DNA from: RPQJ01 sp963712815
GTDB taxonomy: Bacteria > Pseudomonadota > Gammaproteobacteria > Steroidobacterales > Steroidobacteraceae
Assembly: GCA_963712815.1 (NCBI GenBank)
Contig: CAVQJL010000008.1
Span: 930,001 to 994,000 of the forward strand
DNA: 64,000 nt
Direction of reading: 5' to 3'
In this document: in pieces, positions 1 through 12,287 of the stretch
How the letters are laid out: each line of letters opens with the position of its first letter
How positions within the stretch are numbered: position 1 is the first letter of the stretch
The notes under the pieces: model-generated
What the model saw: only the letters and a program-made list of their open reading frames with translations
The model's database searches: none
Told to the model about the DNA's origin: nothing
Position numbers and translations under genes: made by a program

Positions 1-5
1 CCGGC

Positions 6-989
6 GTGCAGCGGCAGGTGCGCAACGACGACCTGCAGGCGGAAGTGGACCGCCTCGAGGAGGAGGTCCTCGAGGGCTACAAGAACCTCGTCGTGCTGCG
101 CAACTCGCTCGAGAGCACGGACGAGGCGGTGCCGGCCGAGGGGCTCGCGGCGCGAATCATCGAGGAGGCCGAGCGCCTGCGGCAGCAGCTCGCCGAGGCC
201 GAGAACGACACGCTGTCGAAGCGCGAAACCATCGAGCGCCTGAAGCAGGATCTCAAGTCGCTCGAGGAGGGCACGCGCCGCCTGAGCGCGGGCACGCCCG
301 ACCAGGGCCAGCCCGGCACGCGCATCAAGGGCTTCGTCGGCAGCGGCGACCGCCAGTACATCACCGGGCTCAAGGTCGGCGGCCAGCACATCCTGATCCT
401 GGTGGACGTGTCGGCGAGCATGATGGACGACTCCGTCGTGAACGTGATCCGCCTGCGCAACATGCCGGAATCGCGGCGCATCGCCGCCGCCAAGTGGCGC
501 CGCACGGTCGCGACCGTGGACTGGCTGACCTCGCAGCTGCCGGCGAAGTCGAAGTTCCAGGCCTACGCGTTCAACACCAGGGTGCGGGCGCTGGTGCCGG
601 GCAGCGAGGGGCGCTGGCTCGCGGCCGACGACGCCACGGCACTCAACGACACGCTGCGCGAGCTGCGCCGCACCGTGCCGCAGGACGGCACCAGCCTCGA
701 GAACGCCTTCGCCGCGATCGGGGCGCTGTCGCCGCGGCCGGACAACATCATCCTCGTCACCGACGGGCTGCCGACGCAGGGCGCCGCGCCGCCCGCCACG
801 CGCAGGACCGTCGACGGCGAGGATCGGCTGCGGCTGTTCGAGCGCGCGCTCGCGCGGCTGCCGAAAGGCGTGCCGGTGAACGTGATCCTGCTGCCGATGG
901 AGGGCGACCCGCTCGCGCCCGGTGCGTTCTGGACGCTGGCACGCCGCACCAACGGCGCGTTCCTGAGTCCCGCGAGGGACTGGCCGTGA
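6..989 (+). CDS. VWA-domain protein with N-terminal coiled coil (5' partial)
   Basis: The frame is open to the window edge, so the true start and probably an N-terminal membrane helix lie upstream. Residues 1-95 are rich in heptads of Leu, Glu and Arg and look like a coiled coil. A von Willebrand factor A domain follows from about residue 128, with the MIDAS motif DVSASM at 134-139, a DGTSLENAF segment near 228 and LVTDGLP near 255. VWA domains bind ligands through a metal ion and often act in protein complexes. The stop overlaps the start of the next VWA gene (GTGA), so the two are translationally coupled and probably form a pair. The function beyond the fold is not known. Confidence 0.8.
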   Translation: MQRQVRNDDLQAEVDRLEEEVLEGYKNLVVLRNSLESTDEAVPAEGLAARIIEEAERLRQQLAEAENDTLSKRETIERLKQDLKSLEEGTRRLSAGTPDQGQPGTRIKGFVGSGDRQYITGLKVGGQHILILVDVSASMMDDSVVNVIRLRNMPESRRIAAAKWRRTVATVDWLTSQLPAKSKFQAYAFNTRVRALVPGSEGRWLAADDATALNDTLRELRRTVPQDGTSLENAFAAIGALSPRPDNIILVTDGLPTQGAAPPATRRTVDGEDRLRLFERALARLPKGVPVNVILLPMEGDPLAPGAFWTLARRTNGAFLSPARDWP

Positions 990-1999
990 AGCGCTCCCGG
1001 CTCGGCCGGCGCGACGTCGAGGTGTTCAGCCTGTCGTTCCTCGACGCGATCTGCTGCGGCTTCGGCGCGGTGATCCTGCTGCTGGTGCTCACCGAGGTCG
1101 GCGAGCCGGTGGTGTTCGAGAAGTCGCGCGAGGAGCTCGAGGGTCGCGTGCTCGACCTGCAGGCGCAGCTTGCCGAGATCCGCGGCACCAGCGAAGTGCT
1201 GAACCGCGAGCTCAGGGCGCGGCGCGTGCAGCTCTCGGAGGAGCAGCAGAAGATCGCGCGGTTGCGCGGGGATCTCAGCGCGCTGCGCGGGCAGTACGAG
1301 TCCTCGCGCAAGGACTCCGAGGTGGCCAACGAGATCGAGGGCCGGCTGGTCTCGGCCCAGCAGGAGCTCACCGAGGAGATGAAGCGGCTGCTCGGCGCGC
1401 AGTTCCGGCGGCGCGAGGACTCGCCGGTCGGCGGCGTGCCGGTGGACAGCGAGTACATCGTCTTCATCATCGACACCTCCGGCTCGATGGCCAACTACGC
1501 CTGGCCGCTGATGCTGCGCAAGATGCAGGAGGTGCTCGACGCCCACCCGACGGTGAAGGGCTGGCAGGTGATGAACGACATGGGCGGCTACATGTTCCCT
1601 TCCTACCGCGGCAAGTGGCTGCCGGACACGCCGGGGCAGCGCAAGATCGTGCTCGACCGGCTCCGCGACTGGTTCCCGTTCAGCAACTCGAGCCCGGTGG
1701 AGGGCATCGTCGAGGCGATCCGCACCTATCACTCGAGTGGGCTGCGCATCAGCCTGTACGTGCTCGGCGACGAGTTCACGGGCTCGTCGATCGACTCGGT
1801 GGTGCGCGCGATCGACGTCATCAACCGCGAGGACAGGAGCGGGCGGCGCCGCGTGCGCATCCACGCGATGGGATTCCCGGTGCGTCCCGACGCGCCGCAG
1901 TACACGAGCGTCCGCTTCGCGACCCTGATGCGCATCGTCTGCGACCGCAATGGCGGCACCTTCGTCGGGCTCAACGAGCCGGCGAGCTATCGACGCTGA
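986..1999 (+). CDS. Membrane-anchored coiled-coil VWA-domain protein
   Basis: The GTG at 986 overlaps the previous stop by four bases and gives a 337-residue protein. It starts with a short basic stretch, then one membrane helix (about 16-37, containing FLDAICCGFGAVILL), then a coiled coil (about 45-145) and a VWA domain with DTSGS near residue 163. The helix-coil-VWA plan is typical of paired inner-membrane VWA proteins found near MotA/TolQ-type channels. No such channel gene is visible here because the window begins inside the operon. I infer that the VWA domain faces the periplasm. The partner upstream has the same plan without the helix. Confidence 0.8.
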   Translation: MKRSRLGRRDVEVFSLSFLDAICCGFGAVILLLVLTEVGEPVVFEKSREELEGRVLDLQAQLAEIRGTSEVLNRELRARRVQLSEEQQKIARLRGDLSALRGQYESSRKDSEVANEIEGRLVSAQQELTEEMKRLLGAQFRRREDSPVGGVPVDSEYIVFIIDTSGSMANYAWPLMLRKMQEVLDAHPTVKGWQVMNDMGGYMFPSYRGKWLPDTPGQRKIVLDRLRDWFPFSNSSPVEGIVEAIRTYHSSGLRISLYVLGDEFTGSSIDSVVRAIDVINREDRSGRRRVRIHAMGFPVRPDAPQYTSVRFATLMRIVCDRNGGTFVGLNEPASYRR

Positions 2000-2055
2000 T
2001 CGGGATCGTGCGACCATGATCGGCATGGACGGCGACACGACACACCGCCACTCGC

Positions 2056-2709
2056 GTGCCGGACCGCCGGGCGTGCCGGGCTCGATGGTCGTGGGCGCCG
2101 CTGCTCGCGCTGCTCTCGGGCTGCGGCGCCACGCAGTTCCAGGTGCAGAGCGACATCCCGGAGCCGCTGGTGGCGCGCATCCCGGTGGTCGTCGGATTCC
2201 ACCTGCCCGCGGCCTTCCGCGAGGCCGTGCATCGCGAGGAGCGCGACGGCAGCGAGTACGTGATCGAGATCGGCGCGGCGCAGACCGCGGGATTCGGGCG
2301 GCTGATGGCCGCGATGTTCACGCGCTCCGTGCCCGTGTCCGCCGCCGGGGCCGGCGCCGCGACCGACCCCGAGATCCGCGGCGTACTCGAACCGGTGCTC
2401 GAGGACCTGTCGTTCGTCACGCCGAGCGACACCGGCACGCCGATCTACGCGGTCAGCCTCAAGTACCGCATCAATGCCTACCGCCCCGACGGCACGTTCG
2501 TCGACTCCTGGTCTTTCACCGGCTACGGCACGCAGCCGGGCAGCCAGATGCCGGGGCAGGGCAAGGCGATGCTGCAGAAGGCGGCTGCCATCGCCATGCG
2601 CGACGCGGGCGCCAAGATCGCCGTCGAGCTGCGCGAGCAGGCCATCGTGCGCGGGTTGATCGAAGCGCCCGACGCCGCGCGCGCCGGCGAGATTCAGCCG
2701 CCGCCCTGA
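2056..2709 (+). CDS. Putative lipoprotein
   Basis: Starts at a GTG; no better ATG exists in this frame. The first 23 residues are a lipoprotein signal with lipobox LLSGC, so the mature protein would begin at Cys23 and be lipid-anchored. The rest (about 195 residues) is soluble and of mixed alpha/beta appearance, with no motif I recognise. It lies 57 bases after the VWA pair in the same direction and may belong to that operon. Its last 16 bases overlap the 3' end of the convergent TPR/TonB-C gene. Confidence 0.65.
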   Translation: MPDRRACRARWSWAPLLALLSGCGATQFQVQSDIPEPLVARIPVVVGFHLPAAFREAVHREERDGSEYVIEIGAAQTAGFGRLMAAMFTRSVPVSAAGAGAATDPEIRGVLEPVLEDLSFVTPSDTGTPIYAVSLKYRINAYRPDGTFVDSWSFTGYGTQPGSQMPGQGKAMLQKAAAIAMRDAGAKIAVELREQAIVRGLIEAPDAARAGEIQPPP

Positions 2710-4255
2710 GGCGGCTGTGGCGGCGCGGCAGGCTCGTCCGCGGGGCGCCGGCCCGGGCTCGGGCTCGGAACCGGCCGGGACCTCGCCTGCCTCGTCGGCC
2801 TCCGTTCCAGCTGCCGGAGCCTCGCGCAACACGTAGAACGGCTGCACGAAGCGCGTGGCCGGTGTGTCCACCGGCTCGCCATCGACCAGGCGTGGACGGT
2901 AGCGGCCGCTTTCGGCGGCGCGCTGGCCCCGTGCGGCCAGTTTGGGGTCGCCGCCATCGGCCACCACGCGCGCATCCGCGACCCGTCCCTGAGCCGTGAC
3001 CGTCATCTCCACCTCGACGTCGCGCCGCTCCACCTCCTCGGGCGGCCGCTGCGCATAGCGGTTCCAGCCGTCCGGGGCGGAGAAGTTGAGCAGCAGCGGC
3101 GCACCGAACAGCGCGTCGCTCAGCGAGCGCCCGTCCTGCGTCACCTGCGCCGCGGCCTGAAAGGCCCGCTGGTAGTGAGGCAAAGCCCGCTCGTGCTCGA
3201 GCTTCGCCTGGTGCCAGTCGCCGAGCTGCACGCGCACGGCCGCGACGGTGGCCGGCGGCAGATCCGGGTGCGCAGTCCGCGACGGCGACCGCCTGCTCCA
3301 GAGCGCGCAGGCCCTCGCTCTCGATGGTGCTGGGGCTGAGGCTCGGCGGACCGGGCATGACCGGGTCGTGGTACATGCCGCGGCGCTCCTCGTCGGGGGA
3401 CTGCGCGCGGGCCTGCGGGTCGTAGATCCAGCGCCGCGCGTTTTCCGCGATGGCCGTGAGCGGGCCGATCAGCTCGACGGCCTCGGGGCCCTCGAGCGTG
3501 GCGATCAGCTCCGCCGAGCGCTTGAGCGTGGCGCGCGAGGCGTCGTAGGCGCGCGCCCGCGTGTACCAGCGGCCGAACGACTCGAGCTCGAGCGCGTAGC
3601 GCAGGCTGCGCTCGCCGTGGCGCCGGCCGACCAGCCGCAATGCGTAGCGGTGGGCGTGCAGCGCATCCTCGGCGCGGCCGAGTTCCGTCAGCGAATCGGC
3701 CTGCTTCTCGAGCAGCGGCAGCTGGTCCTCGTTGAACAGGCCCTCGGCGCGCCGGTTGAGGGCGATGGCCCGGTCGAAGGCCGGCGCGGCGAGGTCGTGG
3801 CGGCGCGCGTCGTAGTAGGCGAGCGCGAGGCCGGCATGGGCCCGCGCGTAGCGCGGACTGGTGAGGCGCCCGGAGGCCTCGATCAGCCCGATCGCACGCT
3901 GGTAACTCGCTTCCGCGGCGACGTAATCGCCGGCGGTCCGTTCGGCGAGACCGAGGTTCATCACCGCGACCTGCAGTTCCTCCGCGACGACCGGCTCCGC
4001 GCGCTCCGCCATATCGACAACCCTGCGCGCCTGCTCGACGGCCGCGGCGTGCTCGCCTGCCTCGAACAGACGCTTGAACTCCGCGTATGCGTCCGCCTGC
4101 GAAACGGGCGATCGTGGCAGCGCGTCGGCGGCGGAGGTCAGCGGAGATGGATCGGACGCGTCCGCTGCGGCCGGCAGCGCCCATGCGAGCGCGGCCAGCG
4201 CCAGCAGCAGGCGGCAGGCGGTGGGGGCGCGGCAGTCTCGGGCAGCGGTGTCCAC
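2694..4255 (-). pseudogene. TPR protein with C-terminal TonB-like domain, frameshifted twice
   Basis: A GTG at 4255 precedes a signal peptide (LLLALAALAWALPAAADA). About 300 residues of TPR-like helices follow. The frame then breaks near 3274. Removing one base there joins it to a second frame that continues the TPR (AHPDLPPATV, then VQLGDWHQAKLEHERAL) and ends in a TonB C-terminal-like fold (VEMTVTAQGRVADARVV ... ATRFVQPFYV). A second one-base correction in the G-run at 2742-2745 leads to a short Pro/Ala tail and a stop at 2694; without it the frame runs on through the convergent lipoprotein gene. Both defects look like single inserted bases, so a sequencing error is as likely as real decay. 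Probable role: periplasmic TPR/energy-transducer-like protein. Confidence 0.6.
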
Positions 4256-4313
4256 GAACCGGAAAGTGACACGGGCCGGGTGACCCGTGCAATCGCGGAC
4301 GGCTCGCTGTCGC

Positions 4314-5363
4314 TCAGGGCCGCTCGAAGAGGTAGTGGGACACCAGCCACTCGCGCCCGGCGTCATGGCCGAAGAGCTCCGCGCAGGACATGAAGAACAC
4401 CCGCCAGTACACCCACCAGCGGCGGGCCTCGGCCGCCCCGTAGGTGGCCGCGAGCACGGGCATGACGCGCTCGCGCTGCCGGTCCATGTTGGCGAGCCAG
4501 GCCTCGGCAGTCTTCTGGTAGTGCGTGCCGCTCACCCGCCAGTGCTCCGCGAGCCGCAGGTCGCGCTGGAAATAGGCGAGCAGGTGATCGCTCGGCATGA
4601 TCCCGCCGGTGAAGAAGTAGCGCGCCATCCAGTCGCTCTCGTCGCGCACCTCGAACGGGTAGGCGTAGCGCACGTTCGTGAAGATGTGCACGAACAGCGT
4701 GCCGCCGGGCCGCAGCCAGCCGGCGATCCGCCCGAGCAGCTCCTGGTAGTTGCGCATGTGCTCGAACATCTCGACCGACACCGCGCGGTCGAAGCGCCGG
4801 TCGGCCGGGAAGTCGAGCACGTTGGCGTCGCGCGTCAGCACCTCGACGTTGGCGAGGCCGCGCTCTGCGGCGCGCGCCTCGATGAACTGCTTCTGCGTGC
4901 GCGAGTTCGACACCGCGGTGATGCGGGCGCTGGGGTAGTGCTCGGCCATCCACAGCGTGAGCGAGCCCCAGCCGCAGCCGAGCTCGAGGATCCGGTCGCC
5001 GTCTGCCAGCCGTGCCCGCTCACAGGTGAGCGCCAGCATGCGCGCCTCGGCCTCGTCGAGCGCCGTGACGCCGGGATCGAAGTAGCAGGAGGAGTACTTC
5101 AGGTGCCGGCCGAGCACGAGCTCGAAGAACTCGCAGGGCAGCTCGTAGTGCTGCTCGTTTGCGGCCTGCGTCTCGATCGCGACCGGGCTCGCGCGCAGCG
5201 ACTCGACGAAGCGCATGAAGTGCGCCTGCTGCGTTTCCGGGTCGCCCTTGTCCTCCTCGCGCAGCCGCTCCGCCAGCAGGCGGCGGATGCCGAAGCGGAT
5301 CAGGAAGTCCGGGAGCAGGCCGCGCTCGAGCAGCGCGAAGGTGGCGGAATCACGTTCGCTCAT
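4314..5363 (-). CDS. SAM-dependent methyltransferase, cyclopropane-fatty-acid synthase family
   Basis: A 349-residue soluble protein with SAM-binding motif I (ILELGCGWGSL, about 125-135), the preceding YSSCYFDPGVTALDEAE segment typical of the mycolic/CFA synthase family, and the downstream SVEMFEHMRNYQELLG. Family members methylate unsaturated acyl chains of phospholipids or small amines such as coclaurine. The C terminus lacks the usual CFA synthase length, so an N-methyltransferase-like or lipid-modifying role is possible. It begins 3 bases after the DUF1475 gene, as the last gene of the amrB-amrA-DUF1475 run. Confidence 0.85.
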   Translation of the reverse strand: MSERDSATFALLERGLLPDFLIRFGIRRLLAERLREEDKGDPETQQAHFMRFVESLRASPVAIETQAANEQHYELPCEFFELVLGRHLKYSSCYFDPGVTALDEAEARMLALTCERARLADGDRILELGCGWGSLTLWMAEHYPSARITAVSNSRTQKQFIEARAAERGLANVEVLTRDANVLDFPADRRFDRAVSVEMFEHMRNYQELLGRIAGWLRPGGTLFVHIFTNVRYAYPFEVRDESDWMARYFFTGGIMPSDHLLAYFQRDLRLAEHWRVSGTHYQKTAEAWLANMDRQRERVMPVLAATYGAAEARRWWVYWRVFFMSCAELFGHDAGREWLVSHYLFERP

Positions 5364-5366
5364 CGC

Positions 5367-5711
5367 TCACTCCCGGCGCAGCAGCAGGTTTGCCACGGGT
5401 TCGCCCGGTCGCAGGCGCGCGAGCTGCGTGAGCACGTAGGTCGCCATGGCGAAGTTGCCGAGCAGCATGATCGCGACGAACCAGCCGGTGCGGGCGATCG
5501 CGCCTCGTTCCTTGTAGAACACCCACGCATAGAAGGTGAGGAAGCCGAAGTACGCGTCCGCCAGCGTCGCATACGTCCACCAGCGGTCGGGCTCGGCCGT
5601 GAGCCCGCCCCACTGCCACAGCGGCTGGTTGAGGCTGGCGGTGACGGTGATCGCCAGCATGGCGGCAAAGATGCCGACGAAAAGCAGGGTGAGTCCGAGG
5701 CGCGTGCTCAT
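5367..5711 (-). CDS. DUF1475-like small membrane protein
   Basis: 114 residues. The start ATG at 5711 overlaps the amrA stop by four bases (ATGA). There are three hydrophobic segments (about 5-25, 45-65 and 75-95) and the conserved-looking stretch WWTYATLADAYFGFLTFYAW. I place it in the DUF1475 family from this pattern; no function is known for that family. It sits between an AMMECR1 gene and a CFA-type methyltransferase and is evidently co-transcribed with both. Confidence 0.65.
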   Translation of the reverse strand: MSTRLGLTLLFVGIFAAMLAITVTASLNQPLWQWGGLTAEPDRWWTYATLADAYFGFLTFYAWVFYKERGAIARTGWFVAIMLLGNFAMATYVLTQLARLRPGEPVANLLLRRE

Positions 5712-6307
5712 GGGCGCCGGTTCGTGCACGGCGCCGTGGCGGATTCGGTGGAATACCGCCACACCTCGACGTCCTCGGCCCAGAAGTCCGCGCTCCAGCC
5801 GGCCTTGTGCTTGAGATGCCGCAGGAACTCGACCGGATCGCGCAGCTGTTCCCAGACCTTCGGCAGGAAGGTGGCGCGGCTGCCGCGCCACGCGACGACG
5901 AGGCCGTCTTCGCCCGGCACGAGTCCGGCGAGCAGTTCGGCCTCGCTGCGAACCGTGACGCGCTCGAGGGGCGAGAGCACGGAGACCTCGAGGTCAACGC
6001 CGCGCCATTCCCGCGCCTCGAGCGGCGGGAAGCGTGGATCGCCGAACGCGCTCGCGCGGGCGTTGTGCCACACGTCGGTTGCGAGCGGGCGGTGCGCCTC
6101 GAGCGTCCCGCAGCAGCCGCGCAGCTCGCCGCCGAGGGTCAGGGTCACGAAGCTCGCGCGCGGCTCGCGCAGCTCGATCGGCAGTGCCGCTTGGACCGGG
6201 CCGGCCGCGGCGCGGCACTCGAGCTGCGACTCGATGGCGTCCGCCGCGGTCTGCAGCAGCAGGGTCCGGGCGCGAGGTTCAAGCCTCGAAGAGCGCGTAG
6301 CTGCCAT
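5708..6307 (-). CDS. amrA: AMMECR1-domain protein (AmmeMemoRadiSam system protein A)
   Basis: About 199 residues. Recognised by the AMMECR1 core LRGCCGTLEA (humans LRGCIGTF), followed by FGDPRFPPLEAREW and LEVSVLSPLE. The start at 6307 (MAATRSS) is preferred to the ATG 12 bases upstream; either way the gene overlaps the 3' end of amrB. In bacteria AMMECR1, Memo and a radical-SAM enzyme form the conserved AmmeMemoRadiSam set, whose reaction is unknown. Here the set is split, with amrB-amrA on this strand and the radical-SAM gene divergent. Confidence 0.9.
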   Translation of the reverse strand: MAATRSSRLEPRARTLLLQTAADAIESQLECRAAAGPVQAALPIELREPRASFVTLTLGGELRGCCGTLEAHRPLATDVWHNARASAFGDPRFPPLEAREWRGVDLEVSVLSPLERVTVRSEAELLAGLVPGEDGLVVAWRGSRATFLPKVWEQLRDPVEFLRHLKHKAGWSADFWAEDVEVWRYSTESATAPCTNRRP

Positions 6308-7073
6308 AGCCCACGACACGGGCGCGATCGCCGGCCGTGTCGCCGGAGTTGCGCTGGTCGAGCAGCTCCACGGTCAGCCCGCGCTGCCGCGCCACCTGCA
6401 TCAGTCCGTTGATGCCGCGTGCGCCGCAGGCCTGCTCGTCGGACACGTCGCTGCGCCGCTCGAGGATCGACAGCGTGGTGGTCGCATCGAGCTTCCGGGC
6501 CTCGTCGGAGGTGTGGTAGTGGCTCAGGTCCGAGCTCACCACGATCAGCGTGTCGTCACCGCCCCACACGGCGTCGAGCGCGCGCGCCACGAGGCCGGTC
6601 GGGGCGAGGCCCTCGGCGATGGGCAGCAGGTCGAACTCGTCGAGGACCACCTGCAGGAACGGCAGCTGCACCTCGAGGGAGTGCTCGGCCGCGTGCGGCG
6701 CGTCGGCGATGCCTGCGAGCCCGAGCTCGCGCAGCCGCTGCCGGCCGGCAGCGTCGATCGGCACGGGGCCGAGCGGCGATTCGAATCCGTCGAGCGAAGG
6801 GATCGCGAGGCCTCGCAGCGGCACGCGATGGGTCGGCCCGAGCAGCACCACGCGGCGGATCCGCGCGCCCGAGTCGCGCAGCCGCCGGTAGGCGCAGCCG
6901 GCGACCGCACCGGAGTATGCGTAGCCCGCGTGCGGCACGATCAGCGCTTTCGGCTGGCGCACGGTCCCCGATCGAGGGCAGCCCTCGATGAAGCCGGTGA
7001 CCACGCGGCGCAGCTCGGCGGCGTCCACCGGATAGAAGGTTCCCGCCACCGCCGGCGGCCGCAGCCTTGACAT
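6279..7073 (-). CDS. amrB: Memo-family protein (AmmeMemoRadiSam system protein B)
   Basis: 264 residues from the ATG at 7073 (MSRLRPPAVAGTFYP, the usual start of the family). It carries the Memo metal/active-site residues: His in VPHAGYAYSG, His in LGPTHRVPLRG, His in AEHSLEVQLPFL, SSDLSHYH, and a Cys near the C terminus (QACGARGI). The fold is related to class III extradiol dioxygenases. It heads a minus-strand operon with amrA, DUF1475 and a methyltransferase, and is divergent from amrS with 110 bases between the starts. Confidence 0.92.
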   Translation of the reverse strand: MSRLRPPAVAGTFYPVDAAELRRVVTGFIEGCPRSGTVRQPKALIVPHAGYAYSGAVAGCAYRRLRDSGARIRRVVLLGPTHRVPLRGLAIPSLDGFESPLGPVPIDAAGRQRLRELGLAGIADAPHAAEHSLEVQLPFLQVVLDEFDLLPIAEGLAPTGLVARALDAVWGGDDTLIVVSSDLSHYHTSDEARKLDATTTLSILERRSDVSDEQACGARGINGLMQVARQRGLTVELLDQRNSGDTAGDRARVVGYGSYALFEA

Positions 7074-7183
7074 GTCCAAGCCCTGGCTCAACATCCTGTG
7101 TTCATGGGAGACCGATCCTCCCGCTCTCGCCCGCAACATCGTGCGGGCCAATATCCCGCCGGCCGCCGGCCGGTGCCAACCGT

Positions 7184-8269
<1,086 letters not shown>

Positions 8270-8284
8270 GGGCTTGGCGAATCC

Positions 8285-10396
<2,112 letters not shown>

Positions 10397-10531
10397 GCGG
10401 GGCTCTGGACGGGGACGATTCCCGCAGTTTCGGCTCGTGCGGGCCGAGCGGCAAGGCCCGTTCCGCCGCGCAATGAGAGCCGCATCACGCCGCCGCCGCG
10501 GCCGGACGCGCTAGCCTCGGCCCGTCTCGCA

Positions 10532-10903
10532 GTGGAGAACCCCGTGGCGGGCAGCCTGTTCGAGCGTGCAAGGGCGCTGTTCCTGGATCCGGAGCCGGAG
10601 CGGCCGGTGGTTTCCAGTCGCAAGGTCACGAGTCGCCACCACGCGGTGGTGGTCGTGCCGGGACGGCACGCCTGCACCGAGGCATACGCGCTGCGCGATC
10701 GCCGGTTTCTCTCCCGGGAGGCGCCGGTGCTGCCGCTCGCCGGCTGCGGCTCCCTCGAGTGCACGTGCCGCTACGAGCACCATGACGACCGGCGCAAGGG
10801 CCTGCGCCGCGCCCGGGATCTCGCCGTTGCCATCGACGGGCATGACGGCGCGGAGCAGCGCGACCGCACCAAGCGCGGGCGGCGCAAGGCCGACACGAAA
10901 TAG
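10532..10903 (+). CDS. Conserved small protein with Cys/His cluster
   Basis: A reading frame of 123 codons starting at GTG 10532 or 10544. The N-terminal half contains FERARALFLDPEPERP and HHAVVVVPGRHACTEAYAL. The second half has the dense motif CGSLECTCRYEHHDDRRKG, which looks metal-binding. The C terminus is basic (KRGRRKADTK). I do not recognise a named family, but the Cys-x-Cys-x-Tyr-x-His-His-x-Asp-Arg-Arg pattern is too regular to be a chance frame. It is divergent from nadE across 135 bases that should hold both promoters. Confidence 0.6.
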   Translation: MENPVAGSLFERARALFLDPEPERPVVSSRKVTSRHHAVVVVPGRHACTEAYALRDRRFLSREAPVLPLAGCGSLECTCRYEHHDDRRKGLRRARDLAVAIDGHDGAEQRDRTKRGRRKADTK

Positions 10904-10924
10904 CCTGAGGCGCGATGTCGTCGG

Positions 10925-11566
10925 CTAGCGGCCGTCGCCCACGAACGGGTTGCTGCGTCGTTCCTCGCCGAAAGTCGACATCGGCCCGTGGCCGGGCACG
11001 AAGCGCACGTCGTCGCCGAGCGGAAACAACTTCTCGCGGATCGCGCGGATGAGCGTCGCGTGGTCGCCGCCGGGGAAATCGGTGCGACCGATGGAGCCCG
11101 CGAACAGCACGTCGCCGACGAACGCCAGCCGGTCCGCCGGCGAGTAGAAGACCACGTGCCCGGGCGTGTGGCCGGGGCAGTGGCGAACCTCGAACTCGAT
11201 CTCCCCAAGCTGCACGCGGTCGCCCTCGTCGAGCCAGCGATCCGGCGTGAAGCGCTCGCAGCCCGGCAACCCGAACATGCGCGCCTGCTCCGGCAGCCCG
11301 TCGATCCAGAATTGGTCGCCGGTGTGGGGCCCCTCGATGGGCAGCTTCAGGCGGCGGGCGAGCTCGGCCGTGCCGCCGGCGTGGTCGATGTGCGCGTGGG
11401 TGAGCAGGATCTTCTCGAGCCGCACGCCCTGCTCGCGCGCGGCGCCGAGCACCTGCTCGAGGTCGCCGCCCGGGTCGACGACCGCGCCCGCACCGGTGCG
11501 CTCGCACCACACGATCGAGCAGTTCTGCGCGAACGGAGTGACCGGCACGATGGTCGCGCGCAGCAT
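10925..11566 (-). CDS. Metallo-beta-lactamase-fold hydrolase, glyoxalase II-like (YcbL type)
   Basis: 213 residues with the complete set of metal ligands: THAHIDH at 56-62, HCPGHTPGH near 132, GDVLF near 155 (bridging Asp) and VPGHGP near 192. The length and the NCSIVW and GSIGRTDFPGGD segments match the YcbL subgroup, which hydrolyses S-lactoylglutathione-like thioesters. It starts one base after the DUF502 gene ends, so the two are one transcription unit. Confidence 0.88.
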   Translation of the reverse strand: MLRATIVPVTPFAQNCSIVWCERTGAGAVVDPGGDLEQVLGAAREQGVRLEKILLTHAHIDHAGGTAELARRLKLPIEGPHTGDQFWIDGLPEQARMFGLPGCERFTPDRWLDEGDRVQLGEIEFEVRHCPGHTPGHVVFYSPADRLAFVGDVLFAGSIGRTDFPGGDHATLIRAIREKLFPLGDDVRFVPGHGPMSTFGEERRSNPFVGDGR

Positions 11567-11567
11567 T

Positions 11568-12191
11568 TCAGGCCCCGCGGCGCGGCGCGACCGCCGCCGG
11601 CTCCGCGCCCTTGGCGCCCTGGACGCCGCCCATCAGCGCGATGCGCATGCCCGCCTCGACCGACAGCGTGGTGGACTCGAGCAGATCGCGCTGCAGGAAC
11701 ACGGTGTACCCGCCGACCATGTAGCTCATCGGCAGGTAGACGGCGACCGCATCGGCGGCGCCGGGCTCGAGGCCGAGCGCCGCGGACGACTCCGCCGTCA
11801 CGAAGCCGATGGCCTTGCCCGGGCCGAAGGGTACGAGCACGACGCGCTTGAGGTCGCCGCCCTGGCCGGAGGAGGGGAAGAACCGCATGAAGTCGCGGAT
11901 CGCCACGTAGATGGTCTTCACCACCGGGATGCGCGCGAAAACGTGGTCGCCAACGCGCAGCGCGCGTCGCACCACGTAGGCGTTCACGGCGAGCCCCGCG
12001 AGATAGAGCACGACCAGCCCGGCGAGCAGCCCCATGCCGGGCCAGTACGCAGACTCGGGCAGCAGCGGTATGAGCGCGCGCGAGAACAGGCGCTCGGCCG
12101 TCCCGGCCAGCCAGTACACCAGGTACACCGTGAGGCCAATGGGCAGGATCGCCACCAGCCCCTTCAGCATCGTGTTCCAGATCGTGCGCAT
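11568..12191 (-). CDS. DUF502-family membrane protein
   Basis: 207 residues from the ATG at 12191 (MRTIWNTMLKG). Two membrane helices (about 8-30 and 48-72) are followed by a cytoplasmic domain with the family signatures IPVVKTIYVAIRDFMRFF, VVLVPFGPGKAIGFVT and PMSYMVGGYTVFL. DUF502 proteins are widespread in proteobacteria with no assigned activity. First gene of a two-gene operon with the glyoxalase II-like hydrolase and divergent from dacB. Confidence 0.88.
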   Translation of the reverse strand: MRTIWNTMLKGLVAILPIGLTVYLVYWLAGTAERLFSRALIPLLPESAYWPGMGLLAGLVVLYLAGLAVNAYVVRRALRVGDHVFARIPVVKTIYVAIRDFMRFFPSSGQGGDLKRVVLVPFGPGKAIGFVTAESSAALGLEPGAADAVAVYLPMSYMVGGYTVFLQRDLLESTTLSVEAGMRIALMGGVQGAKGAEPAAVAPRRGA

Positions 12192-12287
12192 GGTGATCCT
12201 CGCGGCGGGCGGGAAGTATGCAGACCCCTGCCTCGTGCTGCCACAGTGATGACGTATCATCCGGGGCTTTCCCCGAACCGCAACCCG

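Noticed and set aside
494..1999. Single 501-residue protein starting at 494
   Set aside because: The first 164 codons are an Arg/Ala-rich shadow of the upstream VWA gene; the real start is the GTG at 986.
1987..3237. Long minus-strand frame running through the lipoprotein gene
   Set aside because: Only the part above about 2,745 is TonB-C-like; the rest is antisense to a convincing lipoprotein, and a one-base correction gives a sensible stop at 2694.
4287..7070. 927-codon plus-strand open frame
   Set aside because: Antisense shadow of the methyltransferase, DUF1475, amrA and amrB genes, caused by high GC; His/Arg/Ala-rich with no domain.
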